In this document: positions 1 through 6,279 of the stretch, piece after piece | How positions within the stretch are numbered: position 1 is the first letter of the stretch | Layout of the letters: each line of letters begins with the position of its first letter | Virus record (IMG/VR): IMGVR_UViG_3300021956_000071 | Span: 1-26,186 of that record | Source of the DNA: a virus | DNA length: 26,186 nt | Reading direction: 5' to 3' (one strand) | Position numbers and translations under genes: made by a program | The notes under the pieces: generated by a model | Database searches by the model: none | Told to the model about the DNA's origin: nothing | The model's input: only the letters and a program-made list of their open reading frames with translations

Positions 1-365
1 CTTACAAGTTTGAATTACTTCGTGATGCTACTGATAATACTAAGGGCCCAACCTTTAAGGGCTACCAAGCAAAGGCTCTGATTGCTACCCAGCGTCACCG
101 CATTATGCAGTTTCCAGTATTCTGCTTCGATGTTGAAACAGATAGGTACAACTCTGTTAAGGGGTATGAAGGCAGTGCTTTGGCACGCCTTACGGCACTC
201 GAACAAGCAGAAGAAGATGGCGACATCCTCACCTGGCAAGACTTTAGCACGAACGAATCTCGTTCCGTTGTTATTGAGCAAATTACCTTCACCCGCCTAA
301 CACCACCGGACAAGCGATTCTCGGGCTTCGGTGGTATTATTGAGATAACCATTAGGACAGTATAA
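1..365 (+). CDS. Tail-type structural protein, C-terminal part (5' end outside window)
   Basis: The frame is open from base 3 and ends at TAA 363-365, so about 120 C-terminal residues are seen and the start lies outside the window. The tail of the protein is a beta-rich segment with the motif FSGFGGIIEIT near its end and a clause about residues 'TDRYNSVKGYEG'. I recognise no diagnostic domain. Its place directly before a holin-endolysin-holin cassette is where actinophages keep the last minor tail genes, so a tail or baseplate role is an inference from position. The next gene starts inside its stop codon (TAATG), so the two are translationally coupled. Confidence 0.55.
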   Translation, partial: YKFELLRDATDNTKGPTFKGYQAKALIATQRHRIMQFPVFCFDVETDRYNSVKGYEGSALARLTALEQAEEDGDILTWQDFSTNESRSVVIEQITFTRLTPPDKRFSGFGGIIEITIRTV

Positions 366-568
366 TGAAAATTGATGCAAGCACTTGGGCTGCCATTGCC
401 ATCGCCACAGTAACAGTAATTGGCGGAGCAACTGGAATATTGCGCTTTATGATTATCCACTATCTTAACGAACTTAAACCTAATAGTGGCTCCTCACTTA
501 AAGATGCAGTTACTAGACTCGAGTCTCGCGTCGACGAGTTATTTAAACTTATAGCGGAGAAACTATGA
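365..568 (+). CDS. Small membrane protein, holin-like (67 aa)
   Basis: One hydrophobic segment at about residues 8-32 (AAIAIATVTVIGGATGILRFM) is followed by a charged helix at about 45-67 with heptad-like hydrophobics (LKDAVTRLESRVDELFKLI). A single membrane span plus a short coiled coil next to an endolysin is the usual form of actinophage DUF2746-like holins. The protein would sit in the host inner membrane and help time lysis. It begins in the TAATG overlap with the tail gene and ends in an ATGA overlap with the endolysin. The assignment rests on topology and neighbours, not on a catalytic signature. Confidence 0.6.
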   Translation: MKIDASTWAAIAIATVTVIGGATGILRFMIIHYLNELKPNSGSSLKDAVTRLESRVDELFKLIAEKL

Positions 569-1062
569 ACACAGTAAGCGATTTTCTCACTGTTGCTATC
601 AAAGAGGTTGGCACAGTAGAACAGAAAGAGAACCTTACCAAGTATGGTAAATTCACCAAGCACGATGGACAGCCTTGGTGTGGTTCATTTGTAATGTGGT
701 GCGCAGCACAGGTAGGACTTAAGATTCCTAACTGCGTATATACTCCAGCAGGAGTAGCAGGATTCCAAGGATTAGGGTCGTGGTTCAATGCCGCTACCGC
801 TAAGCCAGCCCCAGGGGACATCGTATTCTTTGATTTCGTCAAAGGTGGAGCAGCGACTGAGCACGTAGGCATTGTTGTCAAAGACAATGGCGACGGCACA
901 GTTACCACCATAGAGGGAAACACATCCCCTGAGCACAAGGCTAAGGGTTCTCAAGATAATGGTGGGGAAGTTGCGGAGCGTATCCGTGCTTACCGACCAA
1001 ACAATAAACGCAAAATCGCAGTATTCATTACTGGATTTGGCAGACCGAAATGGAGCAAGTAA
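565..1062 (+). CDS. CHAP-domain endolysin
   Basis: A cell-wall hydrolase of the CHAP (NlpC/P60-like cysteine amidase/peptidase) family that cuts peptidoglycan peptide links at the end of infection. The CHAP signature is clear. The catalytic Cys39 lies in QPWCGSFVMWC, PAPGDIVFFD leads into TEHVGIV with His100 as the second catalytic residue, and IEGNTS around 117-121 supplies the polar third residue. The 165-residue protein is almost all catalytic domain: there is no obvious separate wall-binding domain and no signal peptide, so release needs a holin. It overlaps its neighbours by ATGA upstream and TAATG downstream, giving a compact holin-lysin-holin cassette. Confidence 0.88.
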   Translation: MNTVSDFLTVAIKEVGTVEQKENLTKYGKFTKHDGQPWCGSFVMWCAAQVGLKIPNCVYTPAGVAGFQGLGSWFNAATAKPAPGDIVFFDFVKGGAATEHVGIVVKDNGDGTVTTIEGNTSPEHKAKGSQDNGGEVAERIRAYRPNNKRKIAVFITGFGRPKWSK

Positions 1063-1262
1063 TGACAAAGACAAAAGTAGAAGCAGTTGTAGGCTCATAC
1101 CTACGCGGTGCTTTGACAGCAGTCCTAGCCCTTTACCTCGCAGGTGAGACCAATATAAAGACCCTAGCAACAGCAGCGGTTGCAGCAGTGGCTGCCCCTC
1201 TATTCAAGGCTCTTGACCCATCAGCCAAGGAATTTGGCAAGGGTAGCAAGCCTGTAGCATAG
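1062..1262 (+). CDS. Second holin-like membrane protein (66 aa)
   Basis: I place the start at ATG 1062, inside the endolysin stop (TAATG) with GGAG at 1052-1055 six bases upstream. An in-frame ATG at 1050 has no such site. Two hydrophobic alpha-helical stretches (about residues 11-27, YLRGALTAVLALYLAGE, and 33-50, LATAAVAAVAAPLFKAL) and a charged tail (AKEFGKGSKP) suggest a two-span holin of the small actinophage type. Together with the product of 365-568 it would give a two-component holin system. It is the last gene before the terminator at 1301-1336. Confidence 0.6.
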   Translation: MTKTKVEAVVGSYLRGALTAVLALYLAGETNIKTLATAAVAAVAAPLFKALDPSAKEFGKGSKPVA

Positions 1263-1300
1263 CCCAAAAACGGCTTTAAATAGCCTTTAGAAACAAGAAA

Positions 1301-1336
1301 CCCCCTCGTCTTAGGAGTAATCCTAGGATAAGGGGG
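1301..1336. terminator. Bidirectional intrinsic terminator
   Basis: The stem CCCCCT / AGGGGG (1301-1306 with 1331-1336) continues as TCTTAGGA / TCCTAGGA around a GTAA loop. On the plus strand it is followed by TCTTTTGTC. On the minus strand it is followed by TTTCTTGTTT. An outer AGAAAC (1289-1294) can also pair with GTTTCT (1346-1351). It lies between the convergent stops at 1262 (plus) and 1357 (minus), so one hairpin can end both transcripts. Confidence 0.85.
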
Positions 1337-1356
1337 TCTTTTGTCGTTTCTATAGG

Positions 1357-1530
1357 TTAGTCATCTTCACAATCGCATAGTTCTTCAAAATCTTCGAGAT
1401 GACCTAGCAGTTGGGATAGTTTCTTATCCCGTTGTCGACTGCGGAACTCGACTAGGAGTTCATCTACCAACTTGAGTAGGAATCCAGCCAGTAGAAACGC
1501 ATAGAATGATGCTAGAAAAGTGCTTGACAT
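1357..1530 (-). CDS. Small membrane-anchored protein (57 aa), unrecognised
   Basis: This reverse-strand gene starts at ATG 1530, with AAGGAG six bases upstream of it on that strand. It encodes 57 residues: an N-terminal hydrophobic helix (about residues 4-22, TFLASFYAFLLAGFLLKLV), a basic middle (RSRQRDKK) and a strongly acidic tail (EDFEELCDCEDD). The topology suggests one span with a cytosolic tail. It converges on the lysis operon and shares its terminator, and its own promoter is probably TTGACA-N18-TATACT at 1648-1619. Its isolation as the only reverse gene between two plus-strand operons suggests an independently expressed accessory gene. Its function is unknown. Confidence 0.7.
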   Translation of the reverse strand: MSSTFLASFYAFLLAGFLLKLVDELLVEFRSRQRDKKLSQLLGHLEDFEELCDCEDD

Positions 1531-1540
1531 AGTACTCCTT

Positions 1541-1662
1541 AGATATTATATAATATAATAATATATATATTAACAAACGCCCCTAGGCGTTTGTATATAA
1601 TATATCTTATTAATATCAAGTATACTCATACCAATCCTAACTTGTCAACTACTTATTAAGTG
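1541..1662. promoter_or_regulatory. A+T-rich divergent intergenic region with hairpin
   Basis: Bases 1541-1572 are an almost pure A/T ladder. ACAAACGCC / GGCGTTTGT (1573-1594) is a perfect 9-bp inverted repeat with a 4-base loop, followed by another A/T run. It lies in the transcribed leader of the reverse 57-codon gene and beside the two divergent promoters. It could be an operator, a transcript hairpin or a melting region. The sequence alone does not decide. Confidence 0.5.
1619..1648 (-). promoter_or_regulatory. Promoter for the reverse 57-codon gene
   Basis: On the minus strand, TTGACA (1648-1643) and TATACT (1624-1619) are separated by 18 bases, close to the vegetative sigma consensus. 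Transcription would start about 80 bases before ATG 1530, so the leader includes the 1573-1594 hairpin. Its -35 box is 15 bases from the -35 box of the divergent plus-strand promoter. Confidence 0.55.
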
Positions 1663-1663
1663 T

Positions 1664-1692
1664 TTGACAGAATCCCAATTGTAGTCCATAAT
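1664..1692 (+). promoter_or_regulatory. Leaderless early promoter
   Basis: A perfect -35 TTGACA (1664-1669), a 17-base spacer and -10 CATAAT (1687-1692). The expected transcription start, 6-8 bases after the -10, falls on or next to ATG 1700. No Shine-Dalgarno site precedes that ATG, so the mRNA is probably leaderless, a common arrangement in actinobacteria. It would drive the replication operon 1700-7685. Confidence 0.75.
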
Positions 1693-1699
1693 TCTCTAT

Positions 1700-1891
1700 A
1701 TGTCAATCCAACTAGAAGAATATACGCTACCCGAGCATATCTCGTACTCGGCTATCACCACATTTATTTCGTGTGGTTACCAATACTACCTAGGTAGACT
1801 ACTCCAAAAGCCCGAGGAACCATCCGTCTGGTCTGTTGGTGGCTCAACATTCCACCTCGCTTGCGAGAACTACGATAAGAGTACACTATGA
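1700..1891 (+). CDS. Cas4/RecB-like nuclease, N-terminal part (63 aa)
   Basis: The sequence is the start of a Cas4/RecB-family exonuclease. HISYSAITTFISCGYQYYLG carries the first iron-sulfur cysteine (Cys25) in its usual context, and GGSTFHLACE carries the motif I histidine (His52). The frame then stops at TGA 1889-1891, while the rest of the family sequence continues in the next frame from ATG 1888. No slippery heptamer is visible, and the two frames are jointly open only over 1879-1891. The pieces may be separate subunits joined by stop-restart coupling, or a broken gene. Translation probably starts leaderless at 1700. The protein would trim DNA ends during phage recombination. Confidence 0.75.
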   Translation: MSIQLEEYTLPEHISYSAITTFISCGYQYYLGRLLQKPEEPSVWSVGGSTFHLACENYDKSTL

Positions 1892-2511
1892 TGCAAGACC
1901 CTGTAAAGCAGTTATGGGATGAGGCTTGGGTACAATCCAAGGGAGACCTTGATTTAACCAATGCCCGCGTCGGTGGTCGTGCTACTAAGTTACACCCTAA
2001 TAAGGAAGATGTTGGGTTCTGGACTCTTACAGGACCACAATGGGTACAAGGCTACATCAGTTGGCGTGAGGCTAATCCTAACTGGAAGATTTGGCATACG
2101 CCAGAAGGTGTGCCAGCAATCGAATTAGCCCTTACTCCAGTCGTTGCTGGCGTTCAGGTCAAGATGATTATTGACCGCGTGTTTGAGGTTGATGGCGAAC
2201 TTGTCATCGTAGACCTTAAGACCTCGCAGAATACTCCAGCATCAAGCCTACAACTTGGCTTCTATAAGTTGGGACTCGAACAACAGTTCGGCATTCCAGT
2301 TAACAAGGGTAACTACTATATGTCACGACACTCTGGTGTCGGTGAGATGATTGACTTGTCTACATACACACGAGACAAGATGGAGTACTTAATCGAAGGA
2401 TTCGATAAGGCTCGCAAAGCAGGAATTTTTCTACCAAACACTAACAACTGTCAGTATATGTGTGGTCTCACCGAATACTGCCAGTTCTCTACGAAAAAGG
2501 AAACGAAATGA
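1888..2511 (+). CDS. Cas4/RecB-like nuclease, C-terminal catalytic part (207 aa)
   Basis: This piece holds the rest of the PD-(D/E)XK nuclease fold: Asp96 in MIIDRVFEVDGE, the D-x-K motif Asp109/Lys111 in VIVDLKTS, and the Q-x3-Y motif (Gln122, Tyr126) in LQLGFYKLG. It ends with three cysteines (Cys188, Cys192, Cys198) of the kind that bind a 4Fe-4S cluster in Cas4 and AddB. The fourth ligand would be Cys25 of the upstream ORF. The start sits in an ATGATG that overlaps the previous stop. The length of both parts together (about 270 aa) is normal for single-chain actinophage homologues. It stands at the head of a replication/recombination operon. Confidence 0.8.
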   Translation: MMQDPVKQLWDEAWVQSKGDLDLTNARVGGRATKLHPNKEDVGFWTLTGPQWVQGYISWREANPNWKIWHTPEGVPAIELALTPVVAGVQVKMIIDRVFEVDGELVIVDLKTSQNTPASSLQLGFYKLGLEQQFGIPVNKGNYYMSRHSGVGEMIDLSTYTRDKMEYLIEGFDKARKAGIFLPNTNNCQYMCGLTEYCQFSTKKETK

Positions 2512-2891
2512 CAGAAGAATGGAAACTGCAAGTATCATATAAAACGCCAGCAGGCGATATGATTAACATCCGCGCTAAGACTGCTGATGAACTAAGCGTA
2601 ATGCTTGAGGGAATCGGCGATTACTCTACGCAGATTGCTGCTGTACAGAAGTTGGTGGTGGGTGCTTACACTCTTAACCCTTTATCGACGCAGCCTTCCA
2701 CGCCAAGCATCGAGCAAGTGCAATACTCGCCTCCGACCCAGGCGGGGGAAGCACCAGGTACCTCAGCACCAACGTGCCAGCACGGAGCGCGGAAGTACAA
2801 GGCGGGAGTCTCCAGCAAGACGGGCAAGCCTTACGCAATGTGGGTATGCCCACTGCCACAGGGCCCAGAGCAGTGCAAGCCAGTGAACTAA
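2508..2891 (+). CDS. Zinc-ribbon protein associated with phage recombination (127 aa)
   Basis: The start is ATG 2508, overlapping the nuclease stop (ATGA). An upstream in-frame start lies inside the nuclease gene and is not needed. An N-terminal domain (residues 1-60, LQVSYKTPAGDMINIRAKT) is joined by a Pro/Ser/Thr/Gln-rich linker (about 60-90) to a compact C-terminal ribbon: CQHG...KTGKPYAMWVCP...EQC. That ribbon is common next to RecB-like nucleases in actinophages, where the proteins are poorly characterised. A nucleic-acid-binding role beside the nuclease and ATPase is inferred. The exact function is unknown. Confidence 0.7.
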   Translation: MTEEWKLQVSYKTPAGDMINIRAKTADELSVMLEGIGDYSTQIAAVQKLVVGAYTLNPLSTQPSTPSIEQVQYSPPTQAGEAPGTSAPTCQHGARKYKAGVSSKTGKPYAMWVCPLPQGPEQCKPVN

Positions 2892-2937
2892 AGCAAGACG
2901 AACTATTTCCATTTTGAGCAACTAGGAAGGGAGACTA

Positions 2938-3720
2938 ATGAGAACTCTAGTACGTTCTGTAGGACGAGCCTCAATTGGCGGGGAACCTCTTCCTAGTTGT
3001 TTCAAAGCATTTGAAGCAAATAAGATTATCATTCGGCGTTCAGAAGTTTCAATGTTCGCAGGTGCGCCAGGAGCGGGTAAATCTACACTCGCTCTTGCGC
3101 TAGCACTTAAGACTAATGTTCCAACACTATACATATCAGCAGATACGAATGCTCATACAATGGCTATGCGCTTGGCTTCTATGATATCCGGCAAGAGTCA
3201 AAGCGATGTTGAACAGAAACTTAATACTGATGTTGGTTGGACTAAGGCAGTCCTCCAAAAAGGAAGCCACATAGTCTGGTGCTTCGAGTCCTCTCCTACT
3301 CTAGAGGATATCGCAGAAGAAGTACAAGCATTCGAGGAACTATGGGGATGCTCGCCATCCCTTATAGTCCTTGATAACCTTATGGATGTTGCCACAGATG
3401 GTGGCGAAGAGTTCGCATCAATGCGAGCCATTATGAAGGAGTTAAAATACCTTGCTAGAGCGACTAACGCGGCGATTGTTGTACTACACCACACTTCGGA
3501 AGCAATTCCTGGCACACCTTGTCAACCAAGAAGTGCTATTCAAGGGAAGGTTTCCCAACTCCCTGCTCTCATCTGTACGCTTGGGACTGTTGGCACGTCG
3601 ATGGGCGTTGCATCAGTCAAGAATCGCTATGGAAGAGCAGACGCGGGAGGAACGCTAATGACCTGGTTAGCATTTAATCCAGAGTATATGTACATAGAAG
3701 ATATTCCAGAGAACTCATAA
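2938..3720 (+). CDS. RecA/DnaB-superfamily ATPase
   Basis: A RecA-fold NTPase of 260 residues. Walker A is GAPGAGKST (42-50, Lys48) and Walker B is SLIVLDN (141-147, Asp146). TLYISADTNAHTMAMRLASM and VLHHTSEA match the DnaB/RepA-like helicase core. There is no N-terminal primase-binding domain, so this is the short phage form used as helicase loader, helicase or recombinase. It follows a 46-base gap with the site AAGGGAG. It overlaps the resolvase gene by TAATG, and with the split primase it makes up the replication core. Whether it acts as a replicative helicase or a recombination ATPase cannot be decided by motif alone. Confidence 0.82.
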   Translation: MRTLVRSVGRASIGGEPLPSCFKAFEANKIIIRRSEVSMFAGAPGAGKSTLALALALKTNVPTLYISADTNAHTMAMRLASMISGKSQSDVEQKLNTDVGWTKAVLQKGSHIVWCFESSPTLEDIAEEVQAFEELWGCSPSLIVLDNLMDVATDGGEEFASMRAIMKELKYLARATNAAIVVLHHTSEAIPGTPCQPRSAIQGKVSQLPALICTLGTVGTSMGVASVKNRYGRADAGGTLMTWLAFNPEYMYIEDIPENS

Positions 3721-4088
3721 TGACAACTAGAAAATCACATAAAGCAAGAGGAGCAACATTTGAAACAGATATTAGGGATTGGTTCCGTAGTCGTGGTTAC
3801 GATGCTGAACGCTTGGCACGTGCTGGTGCAAAGGACGAAGGCGATGTTGTCGTCAAGTCGGACTTCCTTGGAAGCATCGGGATTATCGAATGTAAAGCGC
3901 CAGGTGCAGGCAACAGCATTGACCTTTCTGGTTGGCAAAAAGAATCTCAAGTTGAAGCAACGCATTATGCGGAAGCAAGGTCGCTAGACCGCAACGCAGT
4001 ACTGCCAGCAGTAATCATTAAAGCCAGAGGCAAGGCTCTATCAGATGCCTATTTAGTATTTAGATTGGGTGATGTCTTTGATGACTGA
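3720..4088 (+). CDS. PD-(D/E)XK Holliday-junction resolvase-like nuclease
   Basis: A 122-residue nuclease with the layout of the archaeal/phage Hjc-like resolvases: Glu15 in GATFETDI, then GAKDEGDVVV with Asp42, then GIIECKAPG with Glu57 and Lys59 of the catalytic E-x-K. These residues bind metal and cut branched DNA. It would resolve recombination or replication intermediates before packaging. The gene lies between the ATPase and the primase and overlaps both neighbours by a few bases. Its length is normal for the family. Confidence 0.8.
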   Translation: MTTRKSHKARGATFETDIRDWFRSRGYDAERLARAGAKDEGDVVVKSDFLGSIGIIECKAPGAGNSIDLSGWQKESQVEATHYAEARSLDRNAVLPAVIIKARGKALSDAYLVFRLGDVFDD

Positions 4089-4449
4089 TGACCTACCAGA
4101 TATCGTCTCAGTGCTTGAGCACTATGGCGCAGTAGTACGCAGAACGACTGGGCAAGTAAATATCAAGTGCCCGTTCCACGATGATTCACACGCAAGCGCA
4201 AGTTTTAATACAAGAGAAAACATATTCAACTGTTTTGCCTGCGGTATGTGCGGTAACAGTTTACAGATTATAGCAAAGCAGGAAGGAGTCGATATACGTG
4301 AAGCAAAGTCTCTCGCAGAAGGAATTACTGGCGAAAGCCACACACAGGTACGCGGAAAATATTCATCTGGCCGAAGATTACCTAGCAAGTCGGGGCATAT
4401 CAAAGGAAGTAGCACGACTGGCGCGATTCGGCGTAGTTTCGGAACCTGA
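4081..4449 (+). CDS. DNA primase, CHC2 zinc-finger part (122 aa)
   Basis: An N-terminal primase zinc-binding domain. IKCPFHDD gives Cys30 and His33, and FNCFACG gives Cys51 and Cys54. An extra Cys57 in GMCGNSLQI replaces the usual Gly-Gly-Asp turn. Start ATG 4081 sits just inside the resolvase end; earlier in-frame starts at 4069 and 4072 are possible. The primase-like sequence ends around LAEGITGE, and the last 40 residues (rich in Gly, Ser, Arg) look like an out-of-frame tail. The conserved sequence carries on in the next frame from 4298. It would recognise priming sites on single-stranded DNA together with the TOPRIM polypeptide. Confidence 0.78.
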   Translation: MTDDLPDIVSVLEHYGAVVRRTTGQVNIKCPFHDDSHASASFNTRENIFNCFACGMCGNSLQIIAKQEGVDIREAKSLAEGITGESHTQVRGKYSSGRRLPSKSGHIKGSSTTGAIRRSFGT

Positions 4450-4927
4450 TGCTGGGCACGAAGCATTCGAAGGTCGTCTATCGATTCCTTACATCACTAA
4501 AACTGGTGTTGTTGATATTCGTTTTAGGTCGCTTAATCCAGCGGTGGAACCGAAGTATATGGGAATGACTGGTCAAGAGACCAAGATGTATAATGTATTA
4601 GATATAGAACGAGCAGGCGATTGGATTGGGGTATGCGAAGGTGAACTCGACACTATCACTCTCAGTCGTTGCGTTGGTATACCTTGTATCGGTGTTCCTG
4701 GGGCTAACTCTTGGAAGAAGCATTACAATAGATTACTCGCCGACTTTGAGCGTATATTCGTGTTCGCTGATGGCGACCAGCCTGGAAAAGAATTTGCAAC
4801 ATCTCTTGCTAGAGAATTACCAGTCACTATTATATCAATGCCTGACGGCGAAGATGTTAACTCAATCTACGTCAAACACGGGGCAGATTTCATACGCGAT
4901 AGAATGGGATTAAGCAATGAAGAATAA
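4298..4927 (+). CDS. DNA primase, TOPRIM catalytic part (209 aa)
   Basis: The start is GTG 4298 with AAGGAG at 4283-4288 nine bases upstream, a site buried in the zinc-finger gene. The sequence begins with the DnaG-type linker (LAEDYLASRGISKEVARLARFG, then EGRLSIPYI) and carries the TOPRIM acidic motifs: Glu114 in VCEGELD, and Asp158 and Asp160 in FADGDQPG. It overlaps the zinc-finger ORF by 152 bases in the +1 frame. Either two subunits are made, or a frameshift fuses them. Split or overlapping primases have been annotated in some mycobacteriophages, to my knowledge. It makes RNA primers with the helicase-like ATPase encoded upstream. Confidence 0.8.
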   Translation: MKQSLSQKELLAKATHRYAENIHLAEDYLASRGISKEVARLARFGVVSEPDAGHEAFEGRLSIPYITKTGVVDIRFRSLNPAVEPKYMGMTGQETKMYNVLDIERAGDWIGVCEGELDTITLSRCVGIPCIGVPGANSWKKHYNRLLADFERIFVFADGDQPGKEFATSLARELPVTIISMPDGEDVNSIYVKHGADFIRDRMGLSNEE

Positions 4928-5279
4928 GATACCACCTTGCCCTACCTGCGGTGAGCATTTCGAGAATGTGTTTGAGGCAACAGACCATTTACTAGAAGAG
5001 AATGAAGCAGAGTTTGACCCTAAGTTAATCCTTCCCAATGGTTATTCTCTGATGATAGGTTCACTGTTGCGATGCTTCTATTCATACGCATCTCAACCAA
5101 GTAAAGTTCGTAGCATAGCAGAATCAACATACGCAACATTATACGCTGCGGAAACCAATCCTAGCGAGATGCGAAGTATCGTCGAAGATATGATAGTTAA
5201 CGACCATATGGAAGATATCGATAAGGAATTACAAGAACTAATAGATAACGAGAAACCTACTGATGAAGGCAAGGGATGA
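4917..5279 (+). CDS. Small zinc-finger protein, unrecognised (120 aa)
   Basis: The N-terminus has CPTCGEHFENVFEATDHLLEE, a C-x2-C-x12-H arrangement like one zinc knuckle. The rest is mostly acidic helix (EDMIVNDHMEDIDKELQELIDNE). It overlaps the primase by 11 bases and lies in the same operon, so a replication-associated DNA-binding or adaptor role is plausible. I do not recognise the family. Confidence 0.6.
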   Translation: MKNKIPPCPTCGEHFENVFEATDHLLEENEAEFDPKLILPNGYSLMIGSLLRCFYSYASQPSKVRSIAESTYATLYAAETNPSEMRSIVEDMIVNDHMEDIDKELQELIDNEKPTDEGKG

Positions 5280-5285
5280 GGAAAT

Positions 5286-5675
5286 ATGGCAGATTATAAC
5301 CCACTTGGTAGAACAAGGGATGAACGTATCGGATTACGAGGTCCTTCCCACGAAGGCAAGTCACCCGATATTAAAAATTACACTCCACGTCCCGCTCCTG
5401 ACTTCTCAGATGAAGTAAAGATTGTCTATGACGAACTTATGTCATTGCTTCTCAAGAAGCATAAAGACTACGGACCAAAGAACATTAGCGACTCTCCTGG
5501 CGGTCCACTAAACGGACTGCGTGTGCGAATCCACGACAAGTTGGCTCGCATCAATAACCTAACTGATAGCAATCAAACACCGCAATACGAATCCCTAGAG
5601 GATTCATTTAAGGATATGGCTAACTACGCAATCATTGGATTGCTAGTTCTACGAGGAAAGTGGGGCAAGAAGTGA
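5286..5675 (+). CDS. DUF1599-type nucleotide-modification-associated protein
   Basis: The core from about residue 48 to 125 (LLLKKHKDYGPKNI, GLRVRIHDKLARINNL, DSFKDMANYAIIGLLVLRGKW) matches the DUF1599 family (Pfam 'nucleotide modification associated domain 1'). This is an all-helical, MazG-like fold found beside phage nucleotide enzymes. By family analogy it may bind or hydrolyse a nucleotide, or assist base modification. No modifying enzyme is visible nearby. AUG 5286 is preceded by GAGGAAAT. The gene ends in a GTGA overlap with the next gene. Confidence 0.72.
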   Translation: MADYNPLGRTRDERIGLRGPSHEGKSPDIKNYTPRPAPDFSDEVKIVYDELMSLLLKKHKDYGPKNISDSPGGPLNGLRVRIHDKLARINNLTDSNQTPQYESLEDSFKDMANYAIIGLLVLRGKWGKK

Positions 5676-6007
5676 GAAAAAAAGAGATAGAAGAAAAGAA
5701 TCAAAAGTTTTATCAAAGACTTGCCGAAGATTATAGTAGCATAAATCTCGATTATTTTGGTGGTATATCAAGCGTAGGTTTTAAGTTTCGCACCAGTAAT
5801 GATATTAGTGACTTGAAAAGCGATAATAAATCTAAAACGCTTCAAATTGATGAATTGTTTAGGCGTATTCAGGAACTAGAAAACATCATTATTAAGTCAG
5901 GTATTGTTGAGGAATTAGATACAACCGACATTGTTAATCTTCCTAATAATGACCCTTGGTCTTTATCAGATAAATCAAAATATGTAGTGAATAAGGTGAA
6001 GATATGA
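5672..6007 (+). CDS. Hypothetical, coiled-coil-like (111 aa)
   Basis: I choose GTG 5672 (in the stop/start overlap GTGA, GGGG six bases upstream) over GTG 5660. The protein is rich in Lys, Asp, Ser and Ile. It has a heptad-like stretch (DELFRRIQELENIIIKSGIVEEL) and no recognisable domain. Its DNA is visibly richer in A+T than its neighbours, with codons such as AAA, AAT, TTT and ATA in excess. This suggests recent acquisition. The next gene is an HNH-type protein, which can move DNA. Confidence 0.55.
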   Translation: MRKKEIEEKNQKFYQRLAEDYSSINLDYFGGISSVGFKFRTSNDISDLKSDNKSKTLQIDELFRRIQELENIIIKSGIVEELDTTDIVNLPNNDPWSLSDKSKYVVNKVKI

Positions 6008-6279
6008 AAATCTTTGGACCATATAAAGGTAGCAAGCAGAATGGTGGCAGACCTATCTATGTCATCAAGCGCAAGAAGAAGGACGGCACTACTGAAACAA
6101 CTTCTACTAACAAGGCACGCCTTGATTTTAAGAAGGCAACAGGAAAGAAACTAAGTAAGTCAACTGATGTAGACCACAAGGATAATGGTGGTCGTGCTGG
6201 GCGCGATGGTATCGGTAACCTACAAGCGATGTCACATAAGAAGAACGTCGCCAAAGAGAACAAGAGACGAGCCAAGTAA
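6004..6279 (+). CDS. Small HNH-nuclease-like protein
   Basis: Ninety-one residues. A basic N-terminal half (KRKKKDGTTETTSTNKARLDFKKATGKK) is followed by a C-terminal HNH-like core: TDVDHKDN, then GIGNLQAMSHKKNVAKEN. The histidine of VDH, the asparagine of GNLQ and the histidine of SHKKN fit the metal-binding ββα fold. It could be a free-standing nicking/homing-type nuclease or a packaging-associated HNH protein. Small proteins of this form are common in actinophage early regions. It overlaps the preceding gene by 4 bases (ATGA). Confidence 0.65.
   Translation: MKIFGPYKGSKQNGGRPIYVIKRKKKDGTTETTSTNKARLDFKKATGKKLSKSTDVDHKDNGGRAGRDGIGNLQAMSHKKNVAKENKRRAK

Noticed and set aside
772-1170. Reverse ORF opposite the endolysin and holin
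   Set aside because: Complement of conserved CHAP sequence, with no promoter or ribosome site.
1876-1895. Programmed -1 frameshift joining the two nuclease ORFs
   Set aside because: No slippery heptamer or downstream structure is visible. Stop-restart at ATGATG is the simpler reading.
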